This document shows, piece by piece, positions 1 to 8,034 of a stretch of 64,000 nucleotides of DNA. The notes below the pieces were generated by a model. The model was not told where the DNA came from. It made no database searches and saw only the letters and a program-made list of their open reading frames with translations. Within the stretch, counting starts at the first letter, position 1. Each line of letters opens with the position of its first letter. Source of the DNA: Schaalia radingae (GTDB taxonomy: Bacteria > Actinomycetota > Actinomycetes > Actinomycetales > Actinomycetaceae); the NCBI RefSeq assembly GCF_900106055.1, contig NZ_LT629792.1, forward strand, positions 2,356,001-2,420,000. Direction: 5' to 3'. The position numbers were made by a program, and so were the translations under genes.

Positions 1-387
1 CGTAACGTCATTATGACCGGTGGGGCTTTTTCCGCGATCTACGCCTTCATCTTCCTCAAATTGCTGGAAAGCGGTACGGATCTGAATGCCTACATCGCTC
101 TTGCGATCGGCACTGGCATATTGGCTCCTATGATGTTTGCCGCACAAGGCTCATTCCTATCACGGCAGTTCCCACCAGAGGCTCGTTCCACAGGTGTGGG
201 CGCTGCTCGCGAGCTGGGCACAGCTATTGCCGGTGGCCTTGCGCCACTTGGGGCATTGTCGCTAGTTGTGGCTTCACCGACGAACTCAACAACTGGTGTG
301 GGTATCGTTCTTGTCGCTTCAGGCCTTTTAGTCCTCATTGCTCCAATCTTCGACCAAGGCAAGCGTTACACGACGAGTAAGAACTGA
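1..387 (+). CDS. MHS-type MFS transporter, C-terminal part (cut by window edge)
   Basis: The reading frame is open from the first base of the window to a TGA at 385-387, so only the last ~128 residues are present. They show hydrophobic segments separated by short loops, and the stretch around FPPEARSTGVGAARELGT followed by AGGLAPLGALSL matches the conserved region before TM11 of the metabolite:H+ symporter (MHS) branch of the major facilitator superfamily. Such proteins import organic acids, betaines or shikimate-like solutes across the cytoplasmic membrane. The substrate cannot be told from this fragment. The protein ends in a short basic tail. No strong terminator follows in the 211 bases before the next gene. 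Confidence 0.72.
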   Translation, partial: RNVIMTGGAFSAIYAFIFLKLLESGTDLNAYIALAIGTGILAPMMFAAQGSFLSRQFPPEARSTGVGAARELGTAIAGGLAPLGALSLVVASPTNSTTGVGIVLVASGLLVLIAPIFDQGKRYTTSKN

Positions 388-598
388 ATACGCGTTTCCT
401 ATCATCTTCGCGTGTGCGGGAAAGGAGGAAGCCAGCAGGCCTGCCCGAGGATTTCTCCCTGGTGGGCTGGCGAACTGGCTTCACGGCTATCGTATTGGGA
501 TTACCTCCGCGTGGACAGGTGTTGTGAATTGCCCGGGCGGGTCAGACAATTGTGGGCAGACAACAACGAGCCGCACACCGCACAGCAAAGGAGGCACC

Positions 599-1471
599 GT
601 GTCCGACCAGTCAGCCCAGCCCAACCAGTCAGCCCAGCCCAACCAGCCGACCCAGCCAGTGAAACCACCCGTAACTGATGACGATCCACTGTTGACTGCT
701 CCGACCACTCCGGTCACCAACGAGACGATCCGCACTCAGCTTGCGCACCGCACGATCCGCGCATTCACAGACGAGCCGGTCGCTGAAGACATCATGGACA
801 CGCTGATCGACGTGGCACGCCGCTCGCCCACCTCCAGCTTCTACCAGCAGATGACGATCATCCGTGTCACGAACGAGGACACGCGCAACGCGCTGGCCCG
901 CAACGCGGGCCAACCCTACATTGGAGGCACGAAAGGCGAACTGGTCATCTTCGTCGCGGACCTGCATCGCAACGCCGTGATCCGCGAGCGCGCAGGCCAG
1001 CCCACCGACCCGGCATCAACGATCAACGCCTATCAGCAGGCCGGCCGCGACACTCTGATCGCCGCGCAGAACTACGTGATCGCCGCTGAATCCCTCAGGC
1101 TCGGCGCCGTCTACCTTGGCTCCATCGGCGCGAAGCCGCAGGAAACAATCGATCTGCTCGGATTACCCGCACACACCTACCCCGTTGTCGGAGTCCTGGT
1201 TGGCCACCCGGCCCAGGAACCCCAGTTCAAGCCGCGGCTCCCGCGCGAGCTGACAGTTGGCGTTGACGCATACCCTGACCTGGACTCCGATCAGGCACGC
1301 GCGGCACTGGATGACTACGACGCCCTCGTCACCCGGTACTACGACATGCGAAACCTGAACAGCCGCGTCGACTCGTTCAGCAACCAAATCATCTCGAAGT
1401 ACGGCACGAGCCCATCGGAAACTGCCCCCACCATGCAGGTCATGAACGATCAGGGCCTCGTCCAGAGGTAG
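599..1471 (+). CDS. NADPH-dependent nitroreductase family oxidoreductase
   Basis: A 290-residue flavin oxidoreductase of the nitroreductase superfamily. After a Pro/Gln/Ser-rich leader, the core starts with NETIRTQLAHRTIRAF and contains ARRSPTSSFYQQMTIIRV, the FMN-binding start and Ser-rich loop of NfsA/FRP-type enzymes. The C-terminal third (LGLPAHTYPVVGVLVGHP) matches the conserved core. Members reduce nitro compounds, quinones or flavins with NAD(P)H in the cytoplasm. The frame is open further upstream, but GTG at 599 is chosen because AAAGGAGG lies at 587-594 with a 4-base gap. The leader contains a SAQPNQ duplication encoded by an 18-bp tandem DNA repeat, so it is probably an unstructured, variable tail. 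The next gene is convergent. Confidence 0.85.
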   Translation: MSDQSAQPNQSAQPNQPTQPVKPPVTDDDPLLTAPTTPVTNETIRTQLAHRTIRAFTDEPVAEDIMDTLIDVARRSPTSSFYQQMTIIRVTNEDTRNALARNAGQPYIGGTKGELVIFVADLHRNAVIRERAGQPTDPASTINAYQQAGRDTLIAAQNYVIAAESLRLGAVYLGSIGAKPQETIDLLGLPAHTYPVVGVLVGHPAQEPQFKPRLPRELTVGVDAYPDLDSDQARAALDDYDALVTRYYDMRNLNSRVDSFSNQIISKYGTSPSETAPTMQVMNDQGLVQR

Positions 1472-1483
1472 TCCTCAGAACCC

Positions 1484-1571
1484 GTCAGCTGAGCGGCTCC
1501 CAGAATCTGTCAACAGGCAGATCTCAAAGCTAGTCAGCAGGCAAATCACAAATCCTGTCAGCAGCTCGTTC
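1484..1571. repeat. Imperfect 24-bp tandem repeats between convergent genes
   Basis: Units beginning GTCAGC or GTCAAC start at 1484, 1509, 1533 and 1557, that is every 24-25 bp. The two central units share GTCArCAGGCArATC. The array fills the gap between the nitroreductase stop and the stop of the convergent MFS gene. No function is evident. It may have arisen by replication slippage. Confidence 0.55.
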
Positions 1572-3005
1572 TTAGAAGTAGTTCGCGGGCGTCTCCCCGC
1601 GTACGGCGCGCTTAATCGGTAAAAATGTCGCGAATGCGCAGATCAGTGCTGCCAGGGCGCAGCCGACCGTCGTCAGGAATCCTCCGATGGCGCCGAACGC
1701 ATCGATCAGGTGACCACCGATCAGTGAACTGGCAGACTGGCCGACCACCCACATTGTTCCGCACAACGCCATGCCTTCGGTAAATCGGTAGGACGGCACC
1801 ATACGCACAATCATTTGATTCACGTTCACCACGGTCGGTGCCTGCGCCAGTCCGGCGATGAACATGACGATCGCGGCACCCCACATGGAGTGCACGAATA
1901 CCAGCATCGAACAGCCCACGGCCAGCGCAATCAGCCCGATGTAGAAACGTTTCCACAGCTCACCCTTCCAGTCGATCGCACCGTAGGTGAGGGCCGCGAT
2001 CATGGATGCAGCTGAAAAACAGGCGGTGATCACGCCGGACAGTTCCTGGTGGCCCTGCTCGCCACTGAACGCCACGACCGACAGTGTCGTGATCGACAGG
2101 AACGCGCCGTAGGCCAGCTGAATGATCAGCATCGATGCGAACGCAACCGACCACAGGCCCTGGCGCGCAGCTGGTTGTGGTGGCAGGGTGTTGGTGGGCA
2201 AGTCGCCCTCGTCCGTGGTGGGTGAAGTGACGAGGGAGTCCTGCACGTCGCCATGACGGCGCAGTATTCGCGAGACCTGGCGCGCGATGGATCGGTGGCG
2301 GGTAGCGTACTGTGGGGCCGGTTCGTAGGTCGAATCTGCCAGCATGATCCACATGCCCACGCTCATGAGGACCGCAGCTAATGCCAGGGACACGAGCGGT
2401 GAAATGGAGGTGGCAAGAAAGGCTGCCAGTGGATTGCCGATCACCCACATGCACTCTTCAAGCGTGGAAGTCAAAGACAAAGCAGAGTTGAGGCCTTGTG
2501 GCCGCTCACGCAGCGCAACAGCCCACCGTGCCCGCAGCATGGAGCCGAACGGTGCATACAGGCCGAGCAGGGGGCTAAGAGCAAAGAGCACCCAGATCGG
2601 GGCGCGCAGCGCCAGGGCCACCATGACGGCGATGTCGGCCAGAACCCAGATCGTGATGATGGGAATGGAAACGCGGCGCTGGCCGTGGTTGTCAACCAGA
2701 CGGCCAATGATCGGGCCGGCAACGGCCGAGGTGAGCGCCACGACCGCTGACAGAGCACCCGCCAGACCATAAGAACCGTAGGCGTGCTGAACGCCAATGA
2801 GCATGCCCATTCCGACCAGGGGAAACGGGAACTGTGCGATTGTGCCGCCGAATGCGAAACGAGGGGTGCGCGGAATGCTCAGCAGGGAGCGGTAGACCTT
2901 CACACCGCGTGATGGCCACTCATCTGCCGGCGAGCTGGAAGAGTGTGACGCATCGGCGGCGCATTCGGAAGTCTCGGGTGCAGGGGTCACATTCTGCGCG
3001 CTCAC
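1572..3005 (-). CDS. MFS transporter
   Basis: A 477-residue integral membrane protein with about twelve hydrophobic segments, typical of the major facilitator superfamily. Signature elements are GPIIGRLVDNHGQRRV (the loop 2-3 motif, G-x-x-x-D-x-x-G-x-R-R) and a second-half equivalent near TYGAIDWKGELWKRF. A long hydrophilic loop of ~60 residues (DSTYEPAPQYATRHR to PPQPAARQG) separates the two six-helix halves. The first ~30 residues are polar and Ser/Pro-rich. Arrangement and size suit a drug or metabolite exporter, but the substrate is not identifiable. It is convergent with the nitroreductase gene and stands alone on its strand. Confidence 0.85.
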   Translation of the reverse strand: MSAQNVTPAPETSECAADASHSSSSPADEWPSRGVKVYRSLLSIPRTPRFAFGGTIAQFPFPLVGMGMLIGVQHAYGSYGLAGALSAVVALTSAVAGPIIGRLVDNHGQRRVSIPIITIWVLADIAVMVALALRAPIWVLFALSPLLGLYAPFGSMLRARWAVALRERPQGLNSALSLTSTLEECMWVIGNPLAAFLATSISPLVSLALAAVLMSVGMWIMLADSTYEPAPQYATRHRSIARQVSRILRRHGDVQDSLVTSPTTDEGDLPTNTLPPQPAARQGLWSVAFASMLIIQLAYGAFLSITTLSVVAFSGEQGHQELSGVITACFSAASMIAALTYGAIDWKGELWKRFYIGLIALAVGCSMLVFVHSMWGAAIVMFIAGLAQAPTVVNVNQMIVRMVPSYRFTEGMALCGTMWVVGQSASSLIGGHLIDAFGAIGGFLTTVGCALAALICAFATFLPIKRAVRGETPANYF

Positions 3006-3225
3006 GTGTTCTCCGCAAAAATCGAGCTGAACTACTGTGTGAAGGGATTGATGAGGGCTGCATAGTCAGCATGCCCTCTCAGTGCACCATTGTCCACCAT
3101 CGAGCAGGTTGTCGCACCGTGATTCTCCACGCATACACACCGAACTTTCAGTGACCGCGCAGCATCGGCAGATCCGGGGTATTCATGGGGATATCGTGCG
3201 ATCCAGCAACCGGATCAGCGATAGT

Positions 3226-3765
3226 TTACTTCCCGTGAGCGGCCAGTGCGGAAAAGTCGTGGGCGAATGTGGCCACGTCATCCCAGTTGGTGAATTCGAC
3301 ACGCTGGGTGAAGTCAATGTCGCGTCCCATGAAACGGCGGATCATCTTGATTACCGCGGCATCGAACGGGTTGTAGAGCGAAAAATCGAGGTCACCGGCA
3401 AATACGTCAATCATGTCCGGTTTCCATGGGGTGTGTTCGAAGAAGCGACGCATGTACACGTTTGTTTCCGGAGTGTTTTTGCCATCATTCGCGGCCACGA
3501 GGTTCACTCCGAAAAAAGCACTGGGGATGTGAGCCAGTGCTGCAGCGTTGGTGCGGGCAAAGCGCCACACTCGTGGGGAAAAATAACCGTACCTGGTGGA
3601 GGCTCCGACGATGACTGCCCGACCCGGTGCAGGCTCGATGCGTTCGCGTCCCGTGATGTCCAGGACGCGAGCATCGTTCCCGTCCTGGCGCAGGATGTCA
3701 GCGACGCGCCCACAGATGCGGCGTGTATGTCCAAATCGGCTTGAGCAGAGCACCACGATGTCCAT
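3226..3765 (-). CDS. hemG: Flavodoxin-fold protein, HemG-like protoporphyrinogen dehydrogenase
   Basis: A 179-residue protein with a flavodoxin fold. The N-terminus MDIVVLCSSRFGHTRRICGRVA carries the phosphate-binding loop for FMN (S-S-R-F-G-H-T), and VIVGASTRYGYFSPRVWRF matches the second FMN loop of HemG. The length agrees with menaquinone-dependent protoporphyrinogen IX dehydrogenase (about 180 residues), which oxidises protoporphyrinogen to protoporphyrin for haem synthesis. The C-terminal MIRRFMGRDIDFTQRVEFTNWDDVATFA is also typical. No other haem-biosynthesis gene is nearby, so a general flavodoxin role is possible. The 220 bases upstream, as far as the MFS gene, show no gene. Confidence 0.72.
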   Translation of the reverse strand: MDIVVLCSSRFGHTRRICGRVADILRQDGNDARVLDITGRERIEPAPGRAVIVGASTRYGYFSPRVWRFARTNAAALAHIPSAFFGVNLVAANDGKNTPETNVYMRRFFEHTPWKPDMIDVFAGDLDFSLYNPFDAAVIKMIRRFMGRDIDFTQRVEFTNWDDVATFAHDFSALAAHGK

Positions 3766-3881
3766 AAACCCAGTTCCCGTCCGTCACATGTCAGGTACGG
3801 ATCCACATCATAGTGCGGTTTTGCGGCTCGTAATATGACAGACTGTGGCAAAGAGCGTGCTGCGCGCACAGTTCCCGCTGC

Positions 3882-4955
3882 TCACACCGTTTTGATCGCG
3901 TCCTTGAGTGCAACGCGCTTGCCGATGCGCATCACCGCACGCTCGTACACGATCGAGCTCAACCACACCAACGCCACCGTGGTGACGATCAGGATCGCCG
4001 TGCTGATGAACGGCTCCCACCACTGTGCCGTTCCCATGTACAGGCGTATCGGCATCGCAATCGGAGCACTGAATGGCACATAGCTCATGACGGCCATGAC
4101 CGTGGTGTTGTCAAAGTAGAGGATGACCAGAACGTACGGAATCATGATGAGCATCATGAGTGGCCCGGTCACTCCTGCGACGTCTTCCTGGCGTGACACC
4201 AGTGAAGCAGCACCGGCATAGAGCGCAGCCAACACGATGAAGCCCAACAGGAACAGAATCACGAACCAGATCAGAGCCGATCCCAGCTCACCGAGCAGCA
4301 AATCCTGCCCCGTCACCAGCAGACCCGTCGTCGCCAGAATTGCAGCCACACCGATACAAGTGAACGCCACGATCGTGTTACCTGCGATCTTGCCGCACAT
4401 CAGTGCGCGCGCACCCGTCGTGGCCAGCAGAATCTCCACAATGCGGCTCGACTTTTCCTCCACGACGCCTTGCGCCACGTAACTGCAGAATGTGACCGCA
4501 CTGAGCATGAACAGGGCCGCAAAGATGAGCGAGATCATGAACGCCATCATGCTGTCCACTTGTGGTGGATCCAGAAGTTCAACCTTTGGGTAGGCCGCCA
4601 ATACATTGATCACGTTGGCCGGTTCTTTTTCCAGTGCCACCACTGTCAGGCCAACGGGTGAGTCTCCCTCGTCAATGACGGCTTCGACGCTGCCGTCGCG
4701 CAGGAGTTCTTCACCGCCGGACCTGTCAGCAACTTCGGTGGCATCCAGCCCCACGCTCGTGGCCATCTGCGTAACGGAGGGTCCGACAGTGGCGACCGAA
4801 GGCACCTCATCATCGCCGCCGAGCAGCCCGGGGATGATGGTGCCCGCCAGGACGCCAAGACCCACGATCGACACCATGACGATGAAAGCTTTGGACGTGA
4901 ATCGTGTTTTTGCCTCGCGTGCGGTAATCAGCACGACTTGCTGGAACCAGTTCAT
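3882..4955 (-). CDS. ABC-2 type exporter, permease subunit (NatB-like)
   Basis: A 357-residue membrane protein with one N-terminal hydrophobic segment (KAFIVMVSIVGLGVLAGTII), an extracytoplasmic region of ~130 residues, then five or six clustered membrane segments beginning at DSMMAFMISLIFAALFML. EEKSSRIVEILLATTGARALMCGKIAG is the signature of ABC-2 permeases of the NatB/YhaP type. It works with the ATPase encoded immediately upstream, whose stop overlaps this start by four bases (ATGA), so the two are co-translated. NatAB-type systems export sodium or antimicrobial compounds; the substrate here is unknown. Confidence 0.85.
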   Translation of the reverse strand: MNWFQQVVLITAREAKTRFTSKAFIVMVSIVGLGVLAGTIIPGLLGGDDEVPSVATVGPSVTQMATSVGLDATEVADRSGGEELLRDGSVEAVIDEGDSPVGLTVVALEKEPANVINVLAAYPKVELLDPPQVDSMMAFMISLIFAALFMLSAVTFCSYVAQGVVEEKSSRIVEILLATTGARALMCGKIAGNTIVAFTCIGVAAILATTGLLVTGQDLLLGELGSALIWFVILFLLGFIVLAALYAGAASLVSRQEDVAGVTGPLMMLIMIPYVLVILYFDNTTVMAVMSYVPFSAPIAMPIRLYMGTAQWWEPFISTAILIVTTVALVWLSSIVYERAVMRIGKRVALKDAIKTV

Positions 4956-5869
4956 TCGATGACCTCTTTGAAGATTTGTGCCAGTGAGGGGACGATGGGG
5001 CCGAAGTGCAAGAGCTGACCCGCTACGTCGCGACGGTGCAGAGCCTGCTCGACGACGCGTTGTTCTGCCTGCTCGTCGGGTGCTGAAAAGCGTGCAAATC
5101 CGCCTTCTAGGGCGCTGACTTCGATTCCGGGCATGTCACGAATCCACCCGCAGTCACCGCTGACTTCGATTTCGAACGAGCGGTCCGAGTACTGTTCGCG
5201 CAGCTCTTCCCTCTCTCCCGCGGCCACGATGTGACCGTCGCTGATGATGACGAGGTCCTCACATAGGCGCTCGACCACGTCGAGCTGGTGAGAAGAGAAA
5301 AGCACCGGAATACCTGTGTCCGATATGCGTTGCAGGACGCCGAGCACCACATCCACCGCGAAAGGATCCAGACCGGAAAAGGGTTCATCGAGAATCAGCG
5401 CTGTCGGGTGGTGCACAATCGCCGCCGCGACCTGGGCGCGCTGTTGATTGCCAAGCGACAGGTTTTCCACCGGTTCCGCAGCGCGTTCCGATAAGCCGAG
5501 TTCATCAAGCAGCTCATCAGTGGACGTGGATGCGTCGTGCGCGGACACGCCGTGCAGACGCGCGAGGTAGATGAGTTGTTCGCGCAGCGGCATTTTCGCG
5601 TACAGGCCGCGTTCTTCTGGCATGTATCCGAATTGCGCGCGCTGAGCGGTGCTCGTCGGGTGTGAATCGATCAGGACTTCACCCGAGTCAGCTTCCAGGA
5701 CGCCCATGATGATACGCATCGTCGTTGTTTTCCCGGCGCCGTTTCCGCCAACGAAACCCGTCATGCGCCCATCGGCAACAGTCATGGACAGATCGTGGAG
5801 GACCTGGTGGCCGGAAAATGACCGGTTAAGATTTCGAACTTCCAGCATGGTGCTTACGCTACGTGCCAC
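4952..5869 (-). CDS. ABC transporter ATP-binding protein (NatA-like)
   Basis: A 305-residue ATPase partner of the ABC-2 permease. Walker A is GGNGAGKTTTM (near residue 40), the signature loop is LSLGNQQRAQVAAA, Walker B is ALILDEPFSGLDP and the switch histidine is in LFSSHQLD. The C-terminal ~85 residues form the extra domain common in NatA-type ATPases. The signature LSLGNQQR replaces the more usual LSGGQ, as is normal in this subfamily. The start used fits the N-terminus MLEVRNLNRSF, so translation may begin at Met8, preceded by a short optional leader. The divergent two-component system next door may control this exporter; that is inference from position only. Confidence 0.88.
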   Translation of the reverse strand: MARSVSTMLEVRNLNRSFSGHQVLHDLSMTVADGRMTGFVGGNGAGKTTTMRIIMGVLEADSGEVLIDSHPTSTAQRAQFGYMPEERGLYAKMPLREQLIYLARLHGVSAHDASTSTDELLDELGLSERAAEPVENLSLGNQQRAQVAAAIVHHPTALILDEPFSGLDPFAVDVVLGVLQRISDTGIPVLFSSHQLDVVERLCEDLVIISDGHIVAAGEREELREQYSDRSFEIEVSGDCGWIRDMPGIEVSALEGGFARFSAPDEQAEQRVVEQALHRRDVAGQLLHFGPIVPSLAQIFKEVIE

Positions 5870-5984
5870 CTGAGCCGATCCGCATCCGTCTGGCGGATGA
5901 TTCCTATCGGTCGTGCGACTGATTTTCGCTTCCCGCCACCTCCCTGACCCCGCGCCCGCAGGATCATGACTTTATGCTGGATTC

Positions 5985-7322
5985 ATGACGGGTCCGATTG
6001 TCGAGTTGAACTCCACATGGGTCAGGCCGCGTCCCACTGAACAGGGGCTCAGGCGTGACATTGTGTTGGCCTGCGTGCTGGCCGCATGGTCAGCTCTGAC
6101 GGTTCCCCTCTACTTGCGTTCGGGCATATTCACGGAAGTTGCCCCCATGTGGCTGACGCTCGCCTCCCTGGCGATCACGTTTACAGCTTCCGCGCTGCGC
6201 CGACGCATTCCCTGCACCGTGGCCCTCATTATCACGGCGGCGTTCCTGGTCAATGCGCATTTTGGCGTGCCCGAACAATTGGTCACCTCCCTGTGCCTGT
6301 CGATCGCTCTGTACACGGTGGGCGCGTGGGGTCGCCAACGCGTGCGCGCATTGGTGGTGCGGCTGGTCTGCACCGCGGCGATCGTGATCTGGTGCGTCGT
6401 GTGGCTCATCCTCGCCTCCTCCAATGTCGAACTTTTCCCCGGTATCTCCCGCGCCGGCGTCTTTTCTGCCTATGCCACGGTCATTCTCATCACCGTCATG
6501 ACAAACCTGTTGAACTTGACACTTGCCTGCGCAGTCGGTGAAGCCTCCTGGCAGTGGGCACGCACGCGGGCACGCCTCGAAGCGCAAGGCGGAGAGTTGG
6601 AACGGGAACGTCGCACCACCGCTACCCAGGCTGTCGTGCTGGAACGACTGGCTATTGCGCGCGAACTGCACGACGTGGTGGCTCACCACATCTCTGTCAT
6701 CGGCATCCATGCCGGCGCTGCCCGGTTGAACCTGACATCGGATCCTTCGAAGATCGGCCCCGCCCTGGAGCACATCGAGGAAGGCACGTCCGCCGTGGTC
6801 ACAGAGCTGCGCCGCCTCGTGCACACGTTACGTGACCCGAGCAATGGTGAAGACGGGCCGACCGTCGGCATCGCACAGATCCCTTCCCTTGTAGAAGAGG
6901 CCGCGCACATCGGTATGGATGTAACCACAGTTGTGGTGGGTGAGCCGCGTCCGGTGCCGATGCTGGTCGACGTCGCTCTATACCGCGTGGCTCAGGAGGC
7001 GCTGACGAACGTGCGTAAACACGCGCCGAAACGCAGCCGCGTCCAGGTCATCGTCCGGTTCGCCTCTGATGCGGTGGAGGTTGAAGTGGTTGACACGTCC
7101 AGGGCAATGATTGCCGATCGACGAGGGCGGCCCGCGCATTCGGCGAGCACGTCAACGGGAATGGGGTTGCGTGGTATGCGTGAACGTATCGGTGCGGTCG
7201 GGGGTACTGTCGAAGCGCATCCCGGTCAATACAGCGGGTTCGTCGTGCGCGCACATGTCCCCCTGATGAAATCGACCGGTGATCGTGATCCCAGCACAGT
7301 CGCCAGGCAGGAGATGGCATGA
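5985..7322 (+). CDS. NarL-family sensor histidine kinase
   Basis: A 445-residue sensor kinase. The first ~190 residues hold five or six hydrophobic helices with no large extracytoplasmic domain, followed by a coiled linker (LEAQGGELERERRTT). The HisKA_3 dimerisation box is ERLAIARELHDVVAHHISVI, with the phospho-acceptor His in RELHDVVAHH. The ATPase domain shows the N-box VAQEALTNVRKHAP and the G-box GMGLRGMRERIGAVGG. This is the layout of DesK/LiaS-type kinases that sense membrane or envelope stress, but the signal is not known. Its stop overlaps the start of the response regulator gene by four bases. Confidence 0.9.
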   Translation: MTGPIVELNSTWVRPRPTEQGLRRDIVLACVLAAWSALTVPLYLRSGIFTEVAPMWLTLASLAITFTASALRRRIPCTVALIITAAFLVNAHFGVPEQLVTSLCLSIALYTVGAWGRQRVRALVVRLVCTAAIVIWCVVWLILASSNVELFPGISRAGVFSAYATVILITVMTNLLNLTLACAVGEASWQWARTRARLEAQGGELERERRTTATQAVVLERLAIARELHDVVAHHISVIGIHAGAARLNLTSDPSKIGPALEHIEEGTSAVVTELRRLVHTLRDPSNGEDGPTVGIAQIPSLVEEAAHIGMDVTTVVVGEPRPVPMLVDVALYRVAQEALTNVRKHAPKRSRVQVIVRFASDAVEVEVVDTSRAMIADRRGRPAHSASTSTGMGLRGMRERIGAVGGTVEAHPGQYSGFVVRAHVPLMKSTGDRDPSTVARQEMA

Positions 7323-8032
7323 TTCGAGTCGCCCTCGTTGATGATCAGGCGTTGGTGCGTTCCGGGCTGCGCATCATTGTCAACACTGCTGACGATATGG
7401 AGGTTGTCGCTGAAGGTGCGAACGGACTGGAGGCACTCGACATTGCACGCAGTGCGAGGCCGGATGTGATCTGCATGGATATTGAAATGCCCGTGAAAGA
7501 TGGGCTCAGCGCGGCGCGCGAGATTGTGGACGAATGTGCAGATAGCGGGCCGGAGATCATCATGCTGACAACGTTTGGAGATGATTACTACGTTGTTGAT
7601 GCTGTTTCTGCCGGCATCAGCGGGTTTCTGCTGAAAACGTGCAGGCCTGAGGAACTTCTCGACGCGATTCGGCGCGTCGCTGAAGGCAAGGCGATACTGG
7701 ATGATGACGTGACGCGCATTGTCATGAACGCGATGCGTCAGCGGAGCGAAGGTGCTCGTGGCGAAGGTGGTACTCGTGGCTCTGAAATGGATGCGGGCCA
7801 CGCTTTGGATCCACGCCAGGCTCTGGAAGCCGCCAATGTGACCGACCGCGAGCGCGAGGTACTCGAACTTCTGGCAGCCGGTCACACCAACGCGGAAATC
7901 AGCGAGGCTCTTTTTGTCAGTGAATCCACGGTGAAAACTCACGTGTCGAGTTTGCTGCGCAAGGTGCACGCTCGTGATCGTATTCAACTGGTGGTGTGGG
8001 CACATGCGCACGGCATCAGACCGCGCAGCTGA
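7319..8032 (+). CDS. NarL/LuxR-family response regulator
   Basis: A 237-residue DNA-binding regulator paired with the kinase upstream. The receiver domain begins IRVALVDDQALVRSG, with the acidic pocket DD and phospho-acceptor Asp in CMDIEMPVKDG. A linker of ~50 residues, rich in Gly and Glu, precedes the LuxR helix-turn-helix: LTDREREVLELLAAGHTNAEI followed by LFVSESTVKTHVSSLLRKV. Start and kinase stop overlap (ATGA), which fixes the start. Possible targets are the divergent NatAB-like exporter genes, as in related actinobacterial arrangements; this is not shown by the sequence. The next gene is convergent, with two bases between the stop codons. Confidence 0.92.
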   Translation: MIRVALVDDQALVRSGLRIIVNTADDMEVVAEGANGLEALDIARSARPDVICMDIEMPVKDGLSAAREIVDECADSGPEIIMLTTFGDDYYVVDAVSAGISGFLLKTCRPEELLDAIRRVAEGKAILDDDVTRIVMNAMRQRSEGARGEGGTRGSEMDAGHALDPRQALEAANVTDREREVLELLAAGHTNAEISEALFVSESTVKTHVSSLLRKVHARDRIQLVVWAHAHGIRPRS

Positions 8033-8034
8033 CG

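Noticed and set aside
388..598. Riboswitch or leader in front of the nitroreductase gene
   Set aside because: Some GC-rich inverted repeats (for example GCCAGC / GCTGGC) are present, but no known riboswitch core or terminator could be recognised.
3082..3744. Plus-strand open frame of 220 codons over the HemG-like gene
   Set aside because: It is antisense to a recognisable flavodoxin and shows no family motifs.
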